Assembly: GCF_009846885.1 (NCBI RefSeq)
Contig: NZ_WUWM01000016.1
Coordinates: 96,170 to 160,169, forward strand
Direction of reading: 5' to 3'
From: Paenibacillus puerhi
Lineage (GTDB): Bacteria > Bacillota > Bacilli > Paenibacillales > NBRC-103111
DNA: 64,000 bases
The notes beneath the pieces were generated by a model, which did not search any database, was not told where the DNA came from, and saw only the letters and a list, made by a program, of their open reading frames with translations. Both the position numbers and the translations under genes were made by a program. This document shows positions 7,651-15,972 of the stretch, piece after piece (the first letter of the stretch is position 1; every line of letters starts with the position of its first letter).

Positions 7651-9570
7651 CTATAACCCTAGCTTCCCATACTTCTGCTTATAGTGGCTGAGCGTCAGCA
7701 GCGGCCATATGTACCGGTAACTGTGGTAATGGGAATAGAAGAAACCGGGCAAGCCGGCTCCTGTCGGATAGCGGGTGGTCCAATCGTCCTTGTGCAGGAG
7801 GGCAGCCAGCAGCTGGATGCCTTTCTCGATAGCGGGCACGGGTCGCTCATATACAGCGATAAGGGCATCCAGCGCCCAGGCGGTCTGGGAAGGGGTGCTT
7901 GCACCTAGCGGTACGTACCGCTTCACGCGGTCGCTGGAGCAGGATTCGCCCCACCCGCCATCCGGGTTCTGGATGCTTAGCAGCCAGCGGACGGCTTTGC
8001 TCACGACCGGGTGCTCCGCTTCTTCACCGACCGCCCTCATACCCGTTAGGGCCCCCCAGGTTCCGTAAATATAACAGACTCCCCAACGCCCGAACCACGA
8101 ACCGTCCTCCTCCTGATGCTTCTCCAGCCATTCCACTCCTCTCCTGATGAAAGCGTGATTCCGCCCAAGACAAGCCGTATTTCCCAGAAATTCCAGCGTT
8201 CTTCCCGTCAGGTCGGCCGTGGAGGGATCGATCGAGGCTGAAGGGGCTCCATCAATGGGGAACAAAGCAAGCAGCTCCTTCGTAACGCCTTTCTCGAAAG
8301 CCGGCCAGCCGCCATCCTTGTTCTGCATGGCCAACACCCAGTTCAAGCCGCGGTTCCAGGCATCCCGACGGGAGGGATGACGCCGCGCCGTGTGCCGAAG
8401 CGCGCGCAATGCGGCCGTAGTATCGTCTACATCCGGGTTGATCGTATTGGACTCCGAAAACCCCCATCCGCCTGCGACCGTATCCGGCATACGGAGAGCC
8501 CAATCTCCTTGCCGGCTGTGCTGCTTGCCGAGCAGGTAAGCGGAAGATTGACGAAGGACGGCGCTCTCTGGAGAAACGCCGGCCTGCTGCAGGGCATCGG
8601 ACAGCAAGGCCGTATCCCAAATATCGGACGGCGAATTCTGGAGGTGAGCGTGGCCGCCGATGTTCCAAAGCATCCCGACCAGCCCGTCTATCGCAGCTAA
8701 GAGGATAGGATGCCTCTTAGGGTAACCGAGCGACAAGAACGCCATAATCATCAGCAGGGTGCTGGTGGCATAGCTGTACAGCGTCCCGTCAGGCTCGATT
8801 CGATCGAGCATATACTGCTCCGCCCGCTTTAGGGCACGCTGGTGAAGCTGTCCAGGGAGGCTGGCGAGCTGTTTGATCCCCTCTTGCATCTCATCAAGCA
8901 GCTGCTGAAACCCTCGTGAAGGACCGAGGTCTCCCGATAGGCTCTGCCCAGGCGGATCTGTCATCCTGCCGGTATCCTTCAAGTCCGACAGGTCGGGGGT
9001 GGCATCGTTTCTCTCGACAAACCGGCGGCTGGCCATAATCATAATAGGAATCATGTGTACGCGCGCGTAGCCGGAGAAGTCAAACATGTTTAAGGGAGAG
9101 GAAGCTGGGAGCAGCAGAACCTCAAGCGGAATGATCAGCGAGGGAGGCCAAGGGTACGAGCCGGTGGCGGCGAGGAATACCTTGGTGAGCACGGACTCCG
9201 CCCGCTTGATTCCTCCCTTGGCGGCGATGAAGCGGGCCGCTTTGCGCATGGCTTCATCCGAGTGGCGGCTGTATCCGGAATACAGCATCGCATAATACGC
9301 ATCTACGGTAGCAGCCAGGTTGCCCTCGTCTTCATCCGGGTATACCTTCCAGGCTCCATTGTCCTGCTGCCGCTCGGCAATCCGGTCGTGCAAACTTCGA
9401 ATCAAGGCCTCATAGGGAAGCTCCAGGGTGCGAAGAACCACAATCATATAGGCATCCGTCGAGGTGCCGTTTTCAAAACAAAATCGCCATGACCCGTCCT
9501 CGCGCTGCAAGTCTGCGAGCTTTTTAGTCAGAAGTTGAATTTCTTCATTGACTCTGTTCCCAAGACTCAT
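7651..9570 (-). CDS. Squalene-hopene cyclase family triterpene cyclase
   Basis: 639 residues, the usual length of the family. Repeated QW motifs (for example QREDGSW, QDNGAW, QNKDGGW, QNPDGGWGE) and the catalytic acid motif DVDD at about residues 380-383 identify an SHC/terpene cyclase that protonates a linear isoprenoid to give a polycyclic product. Whether the substrate is squalene (hopanoids) or the C35 tetraprenyl-curcumene of Bacillus cannot be settled by eye. ATG 9570 is preferred over ATG 9588: GCAGGGGG lies 7 bases before it. It is a single-gene unit facing the AraC gene. The protein is expected to sit on the membrane face. Confidence 0.9.
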   Translation of the reverse strand: MSLGNRVNEEIQLLTKKLADLQREDGSWRFCFENGTSTDAYMIVVLRTLELPYEALIRSLHDRIAERQQDNGAWKVYPDEDEGNLAATVDAYYAMLYSGYSRHSDEAMRKAARFIAAKGGIKRAESVLTKVFLAATGSYPWPPSLIIPLEVLLLPASSPLNMFDFSGYARVHMIPIMIMASRRFVERNDATPDLSDLKDTGRMTDPPGQSLSGDLGPSRGFQQLLDEMQEGIKQLASLPGQLHQRALKRAEQYMLDRIEPDGTLYSYATSTLLMIMAFLSLGYPKRHPILLAAIDGLVGMLWNIGGHAHLQNSPSDIWDTALLSDALQQAGVSPESAVLRQSSAYLLGKQHSRQGDWALRMPDTVAGGWGFSESNTINPDVDDTTAALRALRHTARRHPSRRDAWNRGLNWVLAMQNKDGGWPAFEKGVTKELLALFPIDGAPSASIDPSTADLTGRTLEFLGNTACLGRNHAFIRRGVEWLEKHQEEDGSWFGRWGVCYIYGTWGALTGMRAVGEEAEHPVVSKAVRWLLSIQNPDGGWGESCSSDRVKRYVPLGASTPSQTAWALDALIAVYERPVPAIEKGIQLLAALLHKDDWTTRYPTGAGLPGFFYSHYHSYRYIWPLLTLSHYKQKYGKLGL

Positions 9571-9829
9571 GGACAGACCCCCTGCCATCTCCGGCGAATG
9601 TTATGCTTACCTACAACATATGTGGGGAAAGTCGTCTCCATGCCTTGGATAAGATTTAGAGAACTCAAGAGATCAAGCGAAATGAAGAGGTTGGAGAAGA
9701 ACGAATGCCTTGGAAGCGCTTTAAGCGAAGGCGGCAGCGTTTTTCCTGCGGATTCGTAGCCCGGTCCGGCTTTACACTTCTTCATTCTGGGAGTATGATT
9801 CATATCATGCTGTAATCAAGCAGCACCAT

Positions 9830-10035
9830 TTTTTTGATCGCTGAGTTTCCGCCTGGGGCGGAAAGCGGGGGAACCAAGAAGCGTTGCAGGTATCCGATGT
9901 GAGAGTCGGGGAAAGCAGCGCAGGGGTGAATCGTTGCATGGGTGCATGAACCTCATGCAAGGTAGGGCGACTCTCACCGCCCGAATCCGACAGCTAACCT
10001 CGTAAGCGCAGGTAGGGAGAGGAATGGCGAAACCG
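9830..10035 (+). ncRNA. c-di-AMP (ydaO/yuaA-type) riboswitch, first of two
   Basis: It carries the family's conserved blocks in order: CGCTGAG, GGGGGAACC, GGGGTGAATC, TAGGGCGACTCTC, CCGAATCCGACAGCTAACC, TCGTAAGCG and GGGAGAGG. Known members turn off genes for cell-wall hydrolases and K+ or osmolyte uptake when c-di-AMP is high. Boundaries are approximate. A terminator follows at 10053. Confidence 0.92.
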
Positions 10036-10052
10036 GTGATCGATTAGCATCG

Positions 10053-10085
10053 ACCACAGAGCGTCCCGAGCCTCTGTGGTTTTTT
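10053..10085 (+). terminator. Terminator of riboswitch 1 expression platform
   Basis: 9-bp stem ACCACAGAG / CTCTGTGGT followed by TTTTT and a second T-run. Confidence 0.85.
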
Positions 10086-10117
10086 GTCGTTTTTTAAAAG
10101 GTGAATTCAAACACTTG

Positions 10118-10292
10118 ATCTATTCGCTGAATTCTGCGTAAGCGCAGAAACGGGGGAACCAATGGCTTCTTCGTCTAGGGATGAAGAGGCTCTCCAGGGG
10201 TGAATCGCCCGGCATGCGCCATGCCGGGGGTAGGGCGACTCTCGCGCCCGAATCCGGCAGCTAACCTCGTAAGCGTACTGGGAGAGGCAACA
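10118..10292 (+). ncRNA. c-di-AMP (ydaO/yuaA-type) riboswitch, second in tandem
   Basis: Second full copy of the aptamer: TTCGCTGAATT, CGGGGGAACC, CAGGGGTGAATCG, TAGGGCGACTCTC, GAATCCGGCAGCTAACC, TCGTAAGCG and GGGAGAGG. It begins about 35 bases after the first platform's terminator and has its own terminator before the hydrolase gene. The middle stem differs in sequence and length from copy 1, as expected for two real aptamers and not a recent duplication. Confidence 0.92.
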
Positions 10293-10337
10293 CTTATCGC
10301 GAGCCGATCGGGGATTATCGTTATCCGGTACCGGGAA

Positions 10338-10376
10338 GCCGTGGGAAAAGGTTCCTCTTTTCCTGCGGTTTTTTTT
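10338..10376 (+). terminator. Terminator of riboswitch 2 expression platform
   Basis: GCCGTGGGAAAAGG pairs with CCTCTTTTCCTGCGGT (minor bulges), followed by a run of eight Ts. Confidence 0.85.
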
Positions 10377-10439
10377 GTTAACCGGCAAGATGTCACGATG
10401 CTCCCTAAGTATCATCATTCTTACAAAGAGGTGTTGGCT

Positions 10440-11246
10440 GTGCCTGTTGCGAAGCTGAACGGAACTTCGCTCTATTATGAAATACAAGGTACCGGCATTC
10501 CTATCCTGTTTATTCATGGGCACGGGTTTACACACCATATGTTCAAGCCCCAGCTCGACTATTTCTCCGCCAAATACAAGGTGATTCTGTGCGATTTGCG
10601 GGGGAACGGCAAGTCCGGCAAGCTGTTGCAGCCCCCGGACGAAATTATCGAGACCCAGTGTCTGGACCTGATTATGCTGATGAACGATCTGAACATCCGC
10701 GAAGCGGTTTTTGTCGGCATATCGTATGGAGGGCTGATCGCGCAGCACATGGCCAAGCAATATCCGGAGCGGGTCAGGGCGCTTGTCATTGCCGACAGCT
10801 TCTGCCGAAGCGAAGCCTCGACGTTCCTGGGAAAGCTCCAGCTGGCGGCGGCTTATTGCAGCTGCTTGACCTATTACGCCCCGGGTGAGCTTATGCTGCC
10901 ATCGCTTCGCTTGATCTATAAGCGCTGGGGGCTGGCTTACAGGGAGATCCGCAGAAGCTTGTTGGACAAACGTCCGGGAGAGCTGTACAAGCAGAGGCTG
11001 GCCATGCGATTTATCGATTATTCCGCCTGTCTGAGGACCTTCCAGCGGCCTGCCTTGTGTATTGTCGGAGACTTCAGGGAATTTGGCGTCGATTGCATGA
11101 AGGATGTCGTATCCCGGTTGCCCCATGCCCAATTGGCCATCATTCCCGATGCCTTCGATCCCAGCAATCTGTGCCAGCCGGAGATGTTCAATGCGGTTGT
11201 CCAGCAGTTCCTGGATACTCAGCAGGATATTCAACATATCGGTTAG
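10440..11246 (+). CDS. Alpha/beta-fold hydrolase under tandem c-di-AMP riboswitch control
   Basis: 268 residues from GTG 10440, which has AAAGAGG 8 bases upstream; the frame is open farther back but that part is riboswitch RNA. The protein has an HGHG oxyanion-region motif (FIHGHGFTHH), the nucleophile elbow GISYGG with the catalytic Ser, and the usual beta-strand pattern of alpha/beta hydrolases. A candidate acid is in IVGDFREFG. The usual C-terminal His is not obvious (the segment LAIIPDAFDPSNLCQPE sits where it should be), so the activity is uncertain. Substrate unknown. The two upstream c-di-AMP switches suggest a role in envelope or osmotic homeostasis. Confidence 0.8.
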   Translation: MPVAKLNGTSLYYEIQGTGIPILFIHGHGFTHHMFKPQLDYFSAKYKVILCDLRGNGKSGKLLQPPDEIIETQCLDLIMLMNDLNIREAVFVGISYGGLIAQHMAKQYPERVRALVIADSFCRSEASTFLGKLQLAAAYCSCLTYYAPGELMLPSLRLIYKRWGLAYREIRRSLLDKRPGELYKQRLAMRFIDYSACLRTFQRPALCIVGDFREFGVDCMKDVVSRLPHAQLAIIPDAFDPSNLCQPEMFNAVVQQFLDTQQDIQHIG

Positions 11247-11332
11247 AAAGGATCGCGAGCGGGACAAAAGCCCAAACCGAAACCGGGTGACCATCATATA
11301 ACTAAAGGGTCTGAATACAGGACCGACGGGAG

Positions 11333-12064
11333 ATGATGGGCTTGGTTTACGGGAATAACAAGCTGGGCAAATACCGTGCGCTGCTGAAGCGCAGGGAGTT
11401 AGCCGTCCACCTGCCTCCAACGAAGCGTGCGGAGAAAGCAAATGTACGGAGCATGCTGGCGGCATATGGAGAGGTATATTTGAAACCAAACCTCGGTACC
11501 GGGGGCTTCGGTATATATAAGCTTTCTCGCGCAGCCCGCGGCTATCGGCTCCAGGGCGGCACGGAAAGCCGGACGTTCAAGTCCTTTGACGGGGCGTATG
11601 CCCACTTTGCCAGAGTGGCCCGTAAGAAAACTTACCTGGTGCAAAAAGGCATCCCTCTGCTCCGCTATCAGGATCGGCCTTTCGATCTGCGCATCATGGT
11701 GCAGCGCAGTCCGAGTCGCAAGTGGGAGGTGACGGGTATGATGGGAAGGCTGGCCCGGCCTCATAAAGTCGTGACGAATTACCATAACGGCGGCAGGCCG
11801 ATGCCGGTGAACGATCTGGTGGCCCCGTACATCCCCCGAGCGAAGCAAGGCCCCTACATGGGACGGCTGAAAGCGTTGGCCCTCCGGACAAGCGGACATT
11901 TGAGCGGTATTTTCCCCCGCTTCCGGGCCTATGGACTGGATATAGGGATGGATAAGGGGATGAAGCCCTGGATCATAGAAGTCAATACGAAGCCCGACAA
12001 GTACATCTTCAAAGCGCTTGCCGATAAGCGGATGTTCCGTAAAATCATGCGGTACGCCAGATGA
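11333..12064 (+). CDS. YheC/YheD-like ATP-grasp protein (spore-coat associated family)
   Basis: 243 residues with the YheC/D pattern: a VYLKPNLGTGGFGIYKL glycine loop, a LVQKGIPLLRYQDRPFDLRI block and a C-terminal WIIEVNTKPDKYIF block (metal-binding Glu and Asn of ATP-grasp enzymes). B. subtilis YheC and YheD are associated with the endospore coat. It is shorter than YheD (about 450 residues) and contains mainly the ATP-grasp part. The start is ambiguous: ATG 11333, ATG 11336 or TTG 11342, of which the TTG has the best spacing from GGGAG. It follows the hydrolase at 86 bases and may be cotranscribed. Confidence 0.8.
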   Translation: MMGLVYGNNKLGKYRALLKRRELAVHLPPTKRAEKANVRSMLAAYGEVYLKPNLGTGGFGIYKLSRAARGYRLQGGTESRTFKSFDGAYAHFARVARKKTYLVQKGIPLLRYQDRPFDLRIMVQRSPSRKWEVTGMMGRLARPHKVVTNYHNGGRPMPVNDLVAPYIPRAKQGPYMGRLKALALRTSGHLSGIFPRFRAYGLDIGMDKGMKPWIIEVNTKPDKYIFKALADKRMFRKIMRYAR

Positions 12065-12127
12065 CCCAAGCCGCCGTTGCCCATAGCTGAATCGGCTGAA
12101 TCGCCAATTCATAGATGTGCTTATTCT

Positions 12128-12187
12128 GCATCTGTCTATTCCTTTTATGTTGCGGCTTACAACATGAAAGGAGTAGCAGATGCTTTT
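12128..12187 (+). terminator. Large hairpin terminator after the YheC/D-like gene
   Basis: GCATCTG (12128) pairs with CAGATGC, enclosing CCTTTTATGTTG / CAACATGAAAGG; TTTTTATTT follows. Confidence 0.6.
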
Positions 12188-12252
12188 TATTTCAGTCAAC
12201 GTGCTAATGGGACATTGTTAATTTCCGGGAGGCTGGTCGTTAGCGGAGACTA

Positions 12253-12293
12253 TTGACGGCCGCCGCCGAATGATGTATCTTTAAACCAAGATA
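12253..12293 (+). promoter_or_regulatory. mhqR-like promoter with overlapping MarR operator
   Basis: -35 TTGACG (12253-12258), 17-base spacer, -10 TATCTT (12276-12281). The -10 is the left half of a perfect inverted repeat TATCTT-N6-AAGATA (12276-12293). A repressor bound here would block RNA polymerase. The same motif recurs at 12804. Confidence 0.75.
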
Positions 12294-12325
12294 ATGAAAT
12301 CAAAGATAAACAGGAGGTGAACAAG

Positions 12326-12778
12326 ATGACGGGTCGAATCGACGAGGATCATGCGGCTTCCCTTAAAGCTTTCGTAGTTCTATCCAAGGCTTACAAGACG
12401 GTTATGGACCGGGCAGTGAAGGATATGAAGCAATATGGCTTGTCACCCTCCGAATTTATGATACTCGAGGTGCTGTACACCAAGGGGCGGATTCCTTTAC
12501 AGCAGATCGGCGAGAAGGTGTTAGTAACAAGCGGAAGCATCACCTACAATGTCGACAAGCTGGAGAAGAAGGGCTTTCTGAAGCGCATCCCTTGCGAGGA
12601 AGATCGAAGGGTCATCTATGCAGACATAACGGCGAAAGGCCGGGAACAGTTTGACCTTATTTTTCCCAAGCACACCTCTACTATTCATAGCTTAGCCCGG
12701 GGACTGTCGCTGGAGGAGAAGCGTGAAGTAATTGAGCTGCTTAAGAAGTGGGGGAAAGGTGCGGAGCATGACAACTAG
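12326..12778 (+). CDS. mhqR: MarR-family repressor, MhqR-like
   Basis: 150 residues with a MarR winged-helix fold: recognition region IGEKVLVTSGSITYNVDKLEKKG and wing EEDRRVIYADIT. The region LQQIG...SGSITY closely follows B. subtilis MhqR, which represses dioxygenase and esterase genes and is released by quinones. The start is ATG 12326 after AGGAGGTGA, not the in-frame GTG 12317 that lies inside the ribosome site. The downstream genes (DoxX protein, dioxygenase, esterase) match the MhqR regulon. Palindromes at its own promoter and before the DoxX gene support auto- and operon repression. Confidence 0.82.
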   Translation: MTGRIDEDHAASLKAFVVLSKAYKTVMDRAVKDMKQYGLSPSEFMILEVLYTKGRIPLQQIGEKVLVTSGSITYNVDKLEKKGFLKRIPCEEDRRVIYADITAKGREQFDLIFPKHTSTIHSLARGLSLEEKREVIELLKKWGKGAEHDN

Positions 12779-12803
12779 TGCCGCGGGATATTTTTTTGAT
12801 TAT

Positions 12804-12822
12804 TATCTTTAATTCAAGAATA
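12804..12822 (+). promoter_or_regulatory. Second MhqR-type operator, upstream of the DoxX operon
   Basis: TATCTT-N6-AAGAATA, one insertion away from the repeat at the mhqR promoter. It lies between a TTGATT (12796) and a TATTAA (12821) that could form a promoter with a long spacer. Confidence 0.6.
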
Positions 12823-12852
12823 TTAAATTAAAACAAATGGAGGATGAAGAAC

Positions 12853-13251
12853 ATGATGGAAGTTGGATTGTTCCTAATACGTGTGGTAGTGGGGCTGTTG
12901 TTTGTAGGGCATGGCGCTCAGAAATTATTCGGCTGGTTTGGCGGTTACGGTCCGAAAGGCACCGGAGGCTGGATGGAGTCGATCGGGATCAAGCCGGGCG
13001 TAGCAATGGCCGTCCTGGCGGGATTGATGGAGCTTGTCGGAGGAGCGTTGTTTACCGCCGGACTGTTTACTCCGCTTGCTGCGGTGCTCCTTGCGCTGAC
13101 TATGCTGGGAGCCATCGCCAAGGTGCATGGCAAGAACGGACCTTGGGCAACGGCTAACGGATACGAATATCCGCTTGTTCTTATTGCTGTGGTTGTTGGA
13201 GTCGCCTTGACCGGAGCGGGAGACATTTCGCTGGACGCACTGCTGAAATAA
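12853..13251 (+). CDS. DoxX-family membrane protein (MhqP/CatD-like)
   Basis: 132 residues with four predicted membrane helices and the DoxX signatures FVGHGAQKLFGWFGG and GLFTPLAAV. Related B. subtilis proteins CatD and MhqP are encoded beside ring-cleaving dioxygenases and take part in thiol/quinone stress resistance. ATG 12853 is preferred because GGAGG lies 9 bases upstream; in-frame ATG 12844 abuts it. First gene of a three-gene unit. Confidence 0.85.
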   Translation: MMEVGLFLIRVVVGLLFVGHGAQKLFGWFGGYGPKGTGGWMESIGIKPGVAMAVLAGLMELVGGALFTAGLFTPLAAVLLALTMLGAIAKVHGKNGPWATANGYEYPLVLIAVVVGVALTGAGDISLDALLK

Positions 13252-13346
13252 TCTCGGGTTCAAATAAATAAAGCTACGGGGTAAAACAATATAAAGGAGC
13301 TAGCTCCGGCGAAGGATTGCCGGACTCCCAAAGGAGGAACTTTACG

Positions 13347-14297
13347 ATGTCTCAGCAAACGGCAGGCATTCATCACATTACGGCATTTGCCCGCGATCCT
13401 CAAGCCAACGTTGACTTTTACGCCGGTATCCTCGGCCTTCGGCTGGTGAAGAAAACGATTAATTTCGATGCTCCGGAAGTGTATCACTTGTATTTCGGCA
13501 ACGAGTCCGGAAGCCCCGGCACGATCATCACCTTTTTTCCAGCGCCAGGGTCGTCTCGGGGCCGGATCGGAGGAGGCCAGGTAGGGATCACCTCTTATGT
13601 CGTGCCGCCCGGTTCGCTGGACTTCTGGGAAGCTCGTCTGAAGCGATTCGGGATTACGATAGAGAGAGCGACCCGGTTCGGGGAACCGTATGTGCAATTC
13701 TCGGATAATGAGGGCTTGCGTCTGGAGCTCGTCGAGCGCGAGGCGGGAGAGCCCAGCAGTTGGTCATGGGACGGTATATCGGCGGATCAGGCGATCAAGG
13801 GATTTGGAGGAGCGGTGCTGTACAGTGTCAATCCGCCAAGCACGATGGCTGCGCTGCAGCGGACGCTGGGGCTTGATAAGGTGGGAGAGGACGCAGATTA
13901 TGCCCGGTTCCAGGCCCCTGGCGATATCGGGAACATCATCGACGTACCGCTGTCCCGTATGGAATGGGGAGTGGGCGGAGCCGGGACCGTGCATCATATC
14001 GCCTGGCGCGCCAAAGATTTCGATGATCATGTTCGATGGCAGCAATTCGTGATGGAGCAGGGTTACCGTCCGACGCAAATTATCGACCGCCAGTATTTCA
14101 ATGCGATTTATTTCAGGGAAGGCGGCGGTATTTTGTTTGAAATTGCGACAGACCCGCCAGGATTTGCTACGGATGAGCAGGCGGAGCGCTTAGGGGAGAA
14201 GCTGATGCTGCCGGAATGGTACGAGAAGCATCGCTCCCAGATCGAAGCGAACCTGCAGCCGATTCAAGTGAGAGTATTGGAGGGAGAATCCGAGTGA
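13347..14297 (+). CDS. mhqO: Ring-cleaving dioxygenase, MhqO/MhqE-type (VOC fold)
   Basis: 316 residues with two vicinal-oxygen-chelate modules. Likely metal ligands are the His pair at 9-10 (IHHITAF), the later HHIAW at about 215 and the Glu in ILFEIATDPPGF. It is annotated in Bacillus as a hydroquinone/catechol-specific dioxygenase that removes toxic quinols. The start is ATG 13347 after AAAGGAGG; an in-frame TTG 13317 lacks a site. The stop overlaps the GTG start of the esterase (GTGA), so the two are translationally coupled. mhqE is an equally possible name. Confidence 0.85.
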   Translation: MSQQTAGIHHITAFARDPQANVDFYAGILGLRLVKKTINFDAPEVYHLYFGNESGSPGTIITFFPAPGSSRGRIGGGQVGITSYVVPPGSLDFWEARLKRFGITIERATRFGEPYVQFSDNEGLRLELVEREAGEPSSWSWDGISADQAIKGFGGAVLYSVNPPSTMAALQRTLGLDKVGEDADYARFQAPGDIGNIIDVPLSRMEWGVGGAGTVHHIAWRAKDFDDHVRWQQFVMEQGYRPTQIIDRQYFNAIYFREGGGILFEIATDPPGFATDEQAERLGEKLMLPEWYEKHRSQIEANLQPIQVRVLEGESE

Positions 14298-14899
14298 AGC
14301 ATATTTTTGAGCAAGGCATCCGGCCCGATGCGCCTACGCTTGTTCTTTTCCACGGTACGGGAGGCACGGAGCAGGATCTGCTGCCGCTGGCAAAACGGAT
14401 TTCTCCGGAATCCTCCGTTCTTAGCTTGAGGGGGAATGTGCTGGAGAACGGGATGCCCCGTTTTTTTCGAAGGCTGGCGGAAGGCGTATTCGATGAGGAG
14501 GATCTGATTTTCCGCACGAAGGAGGTCTATGATTTCCTTGATGAAGCCGCCGTTCAGTATGGGCTGGACCGCCGCAATCTGGTAGCGGTAGGCTACTCCA
14601 ACGGGGCCAATCTGGCGGGGAGCCTGCTCTTCCATCATCCGCAGGCGCTTCGGGCAGCTATTCTTCATCATCCGATGGTGCCGCGGCGGGGTCTGGCGCT
14701 TCCGGACTTGAGCGGCACGCCGATCTTTATCGGAGCAGGCAGCAACGATCCGATATGTTCGGCCGAGGAGACAGAGGAGCTGCAATGGATGCTAACCGAG
14801 GCCGGGGCTGCGGTAGACGTTCACTGGGAGCGCTTCGGGCATCAGTTGACGGCTAGCGAGGTCGCAGCGGCTGCGGATTGGTTTCGGGACCAGTTGTAA
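14294..14899 (+). CDS. mhqD: Carboxylesterase/alpha-beta hydrolase, MhqD-like
   Basis: 201 residues, the length of MhqD. It has HGTGG near the N-terminus (oxyanion region), the nucleophile elbow GYSNGA (Ser about 102), an Asp in SNDPIC (about 150) and a His in FGHQLT (about 183), so the triad is complete. GTG 14294 has GGAG upstream and overlaps the dioxygenase stop by 4 bases. The presumed role is hydrolysis of a product in quinone detoxification; the in vivo substrate is not known. Confidence 0.85.
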   Translation: MKHIFEQGIRPDAPTLVLFHGTGGTEQDLLPLAKRISPESSVLSLRGNVLENGMPRFFRRLAEGVFDEEDLIFRTKEVYDFLDEAAVQYGLDRRNLVAVGYSNGANLAGSLLFHHPQALRAAILHHPMVPRRGLALPDLSGTPIFIGAGSNDPICSAEETEELQWMLTEAGAAVDVHWERFGHQLTASEVAAAADWFRDQL

Positions 14900-14924
14900 C
14901 AGCTGCTTCAAGGAGAAATAGTCA

Positions 14925-14994
14925 GGGGCTGTCCCTAAGAAAGCAGACACTTTGCTGACAAGCAGAGGTTTTGCTTCTAGGGACAGCCCCTTTT
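14925..14994. terminator. Bidirectional long-stem terminator between convergent genes
   Basis: GGGGCTGTCCCT / AGGGACAGCCCC pairs over 12 bp around a 42-base centre that has further AGCAG/CTGCT pairing; TTTT follows on the plus strand. It serves mhqD and the convergent dioxygenase gene. Confidence 0.75.
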
Positions 14995-15018
14995 CGTGGT
15001 TGCTGATAGACTGCTCGG

Positions 15019-15879
15019 TTAAGCGGAGACCATACGCAAGGTAATGCCCGAAGGATCGACCGCATAGAAGCCATCCGGCTTCTCGGAGATCGGGACGGCC
15101 TCGCTGCGAAGCCGGCCGAGTGCTTGCTGCAAGGAAGAGGAATCCGGGAAGGCGACGGTATAATACGCCAATCCGGTTGCATTCGCAGCCGGAAGCGGGG
15201 CATTCTCACCCGCCCAGATGTTCAGGCCGATATGATGGTGGTAGCCTCCGGCCGATACGAACAGCGCCCCGCGGGAGCTGACATCCGCCGCGATATCGAA
15301 GCCCAGTACCTCGCAATAAAAGTGTTTGGATTTTTGCAAGCTTTGAACGTGGAAATGAATATGCCCCATCGTCGTTCCCGGCGGCAAGCCCTCCCACTCC
15401 ACATCTTGGGCCAAAGCCAGCAGGCCATCCCAATCGATAGGGTCGGTAGCCATGATGTAGTTACCCTGCGCATCGCGCCGCCATGTGTCGCGGGGGCGAT
15501 CACAATAGATTTCGATCCCGTTATGATCGGGATCGGCAATGTACAGCGCCTCGCTGACAAGATGATCCGCTTGGCCGATATGAATGCCTGCCCGGATGAG
15601 ATTATGCAGAGCAGCGCCCAGATCCTTCCGGCTCGGGAGCAGAATAGCAAAATGATACAGCCCGGCCACAGAACGCCGAGGAGTTACCTGCGCATCCGCC
15701 AGCTCCTCCAGGATGACCAGCGGCGTATGGCCGTCGGCGGTCAGATGAACGATGCCCTCGCCCGTTTGAAGCAGTCCCAGGCCGACTACTTCCCTATAGA
15801 ACGCTAAGGAACGGGACAAATCGGAAACCTTAAGCTTAACAGGTCCGAGCTTAAGATCATAAGGTAAGGAAGGGGACAT
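15019..15879 (-). CDS. catE: Catechol-2,3-dioxygenase-like VOC protein, CatE-type
   Basis: 286 residues with two VOC modules; ligand candidates are His in YHFAIL and GHIHFHV and the Glu in NGIEIYCDRPRD. It is the length of B. subtilis CatE, an extradiol dioxygenase for catechols induced by the same stress as the mhq genes. ATG 15879 follows AAAGGAGCG by 8 bases. Convergent to the mhq cluster with its own promoter. The C-terminal GITLRMVSA is typical. Confidence 0.85.
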   Translation of the reverse strand: MSPSLPYDLKLGPVKLKVSDLSRSLAFYREVVGLGLLQTGEGIVHLTADGHTPLVILEELADAQVTPRRSVAGLYHFAILLPSRKDLGAALHNLIRAGIHIGQADHLVSEALYIADPDHNGIEIYCDRPRDTWRRDAQGNYIMATDPIDWDGLLALAQDVEWEGLPPGTTMGHIHFHVQSLQKSKHFYCEVLGFDIAADVSSRGALFVSAGGYHHHIGLNIWAGENAPLPAANATGLAYYTVAFPDSSSLQQALGRLRSEAVPISEKPDGFYAVDPSGITLRMVSA

Positions 15880-15914
15880 ACGATAGACGCTCCTTTAGTT
15901 ACTATTTGTAATTA

Positions 15915-15943
15915 AATATATATTGGTTATTATGTGCTGTCAA
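15915..15943 (-). promoter_or_regulatory. Strong SigA promoter of the catE-like gene with nearby dyad
   Basis: Minus strand -35 TTGACA (15938-15943), 17-base spacer, -10 TATATT (15915-15920). A dyad TTAC-N5-GTAA lies at 15899-15911 in the transcribed leader and could bind a YodB/CatR-type regulator. Confidence 0.75.
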
Positions 15944-15972
15944 ATTTCCGTTCTCCGAAACCGTTCCTGTCC

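Noticed and set aside
10200..10439. N-terminal extension of the hydrolase frame
   Set aside because: This stretch is riboswitch aptamer 2 and its terminator; a good GTG start with AAAGAGG lies at 10440.
10107..11489. Long 460-codon minus-strand frame
   Set aside because: It lies opposite the hydrolase gene and the two riboswitches, has no ribosome site, and shows no protein-like motif.
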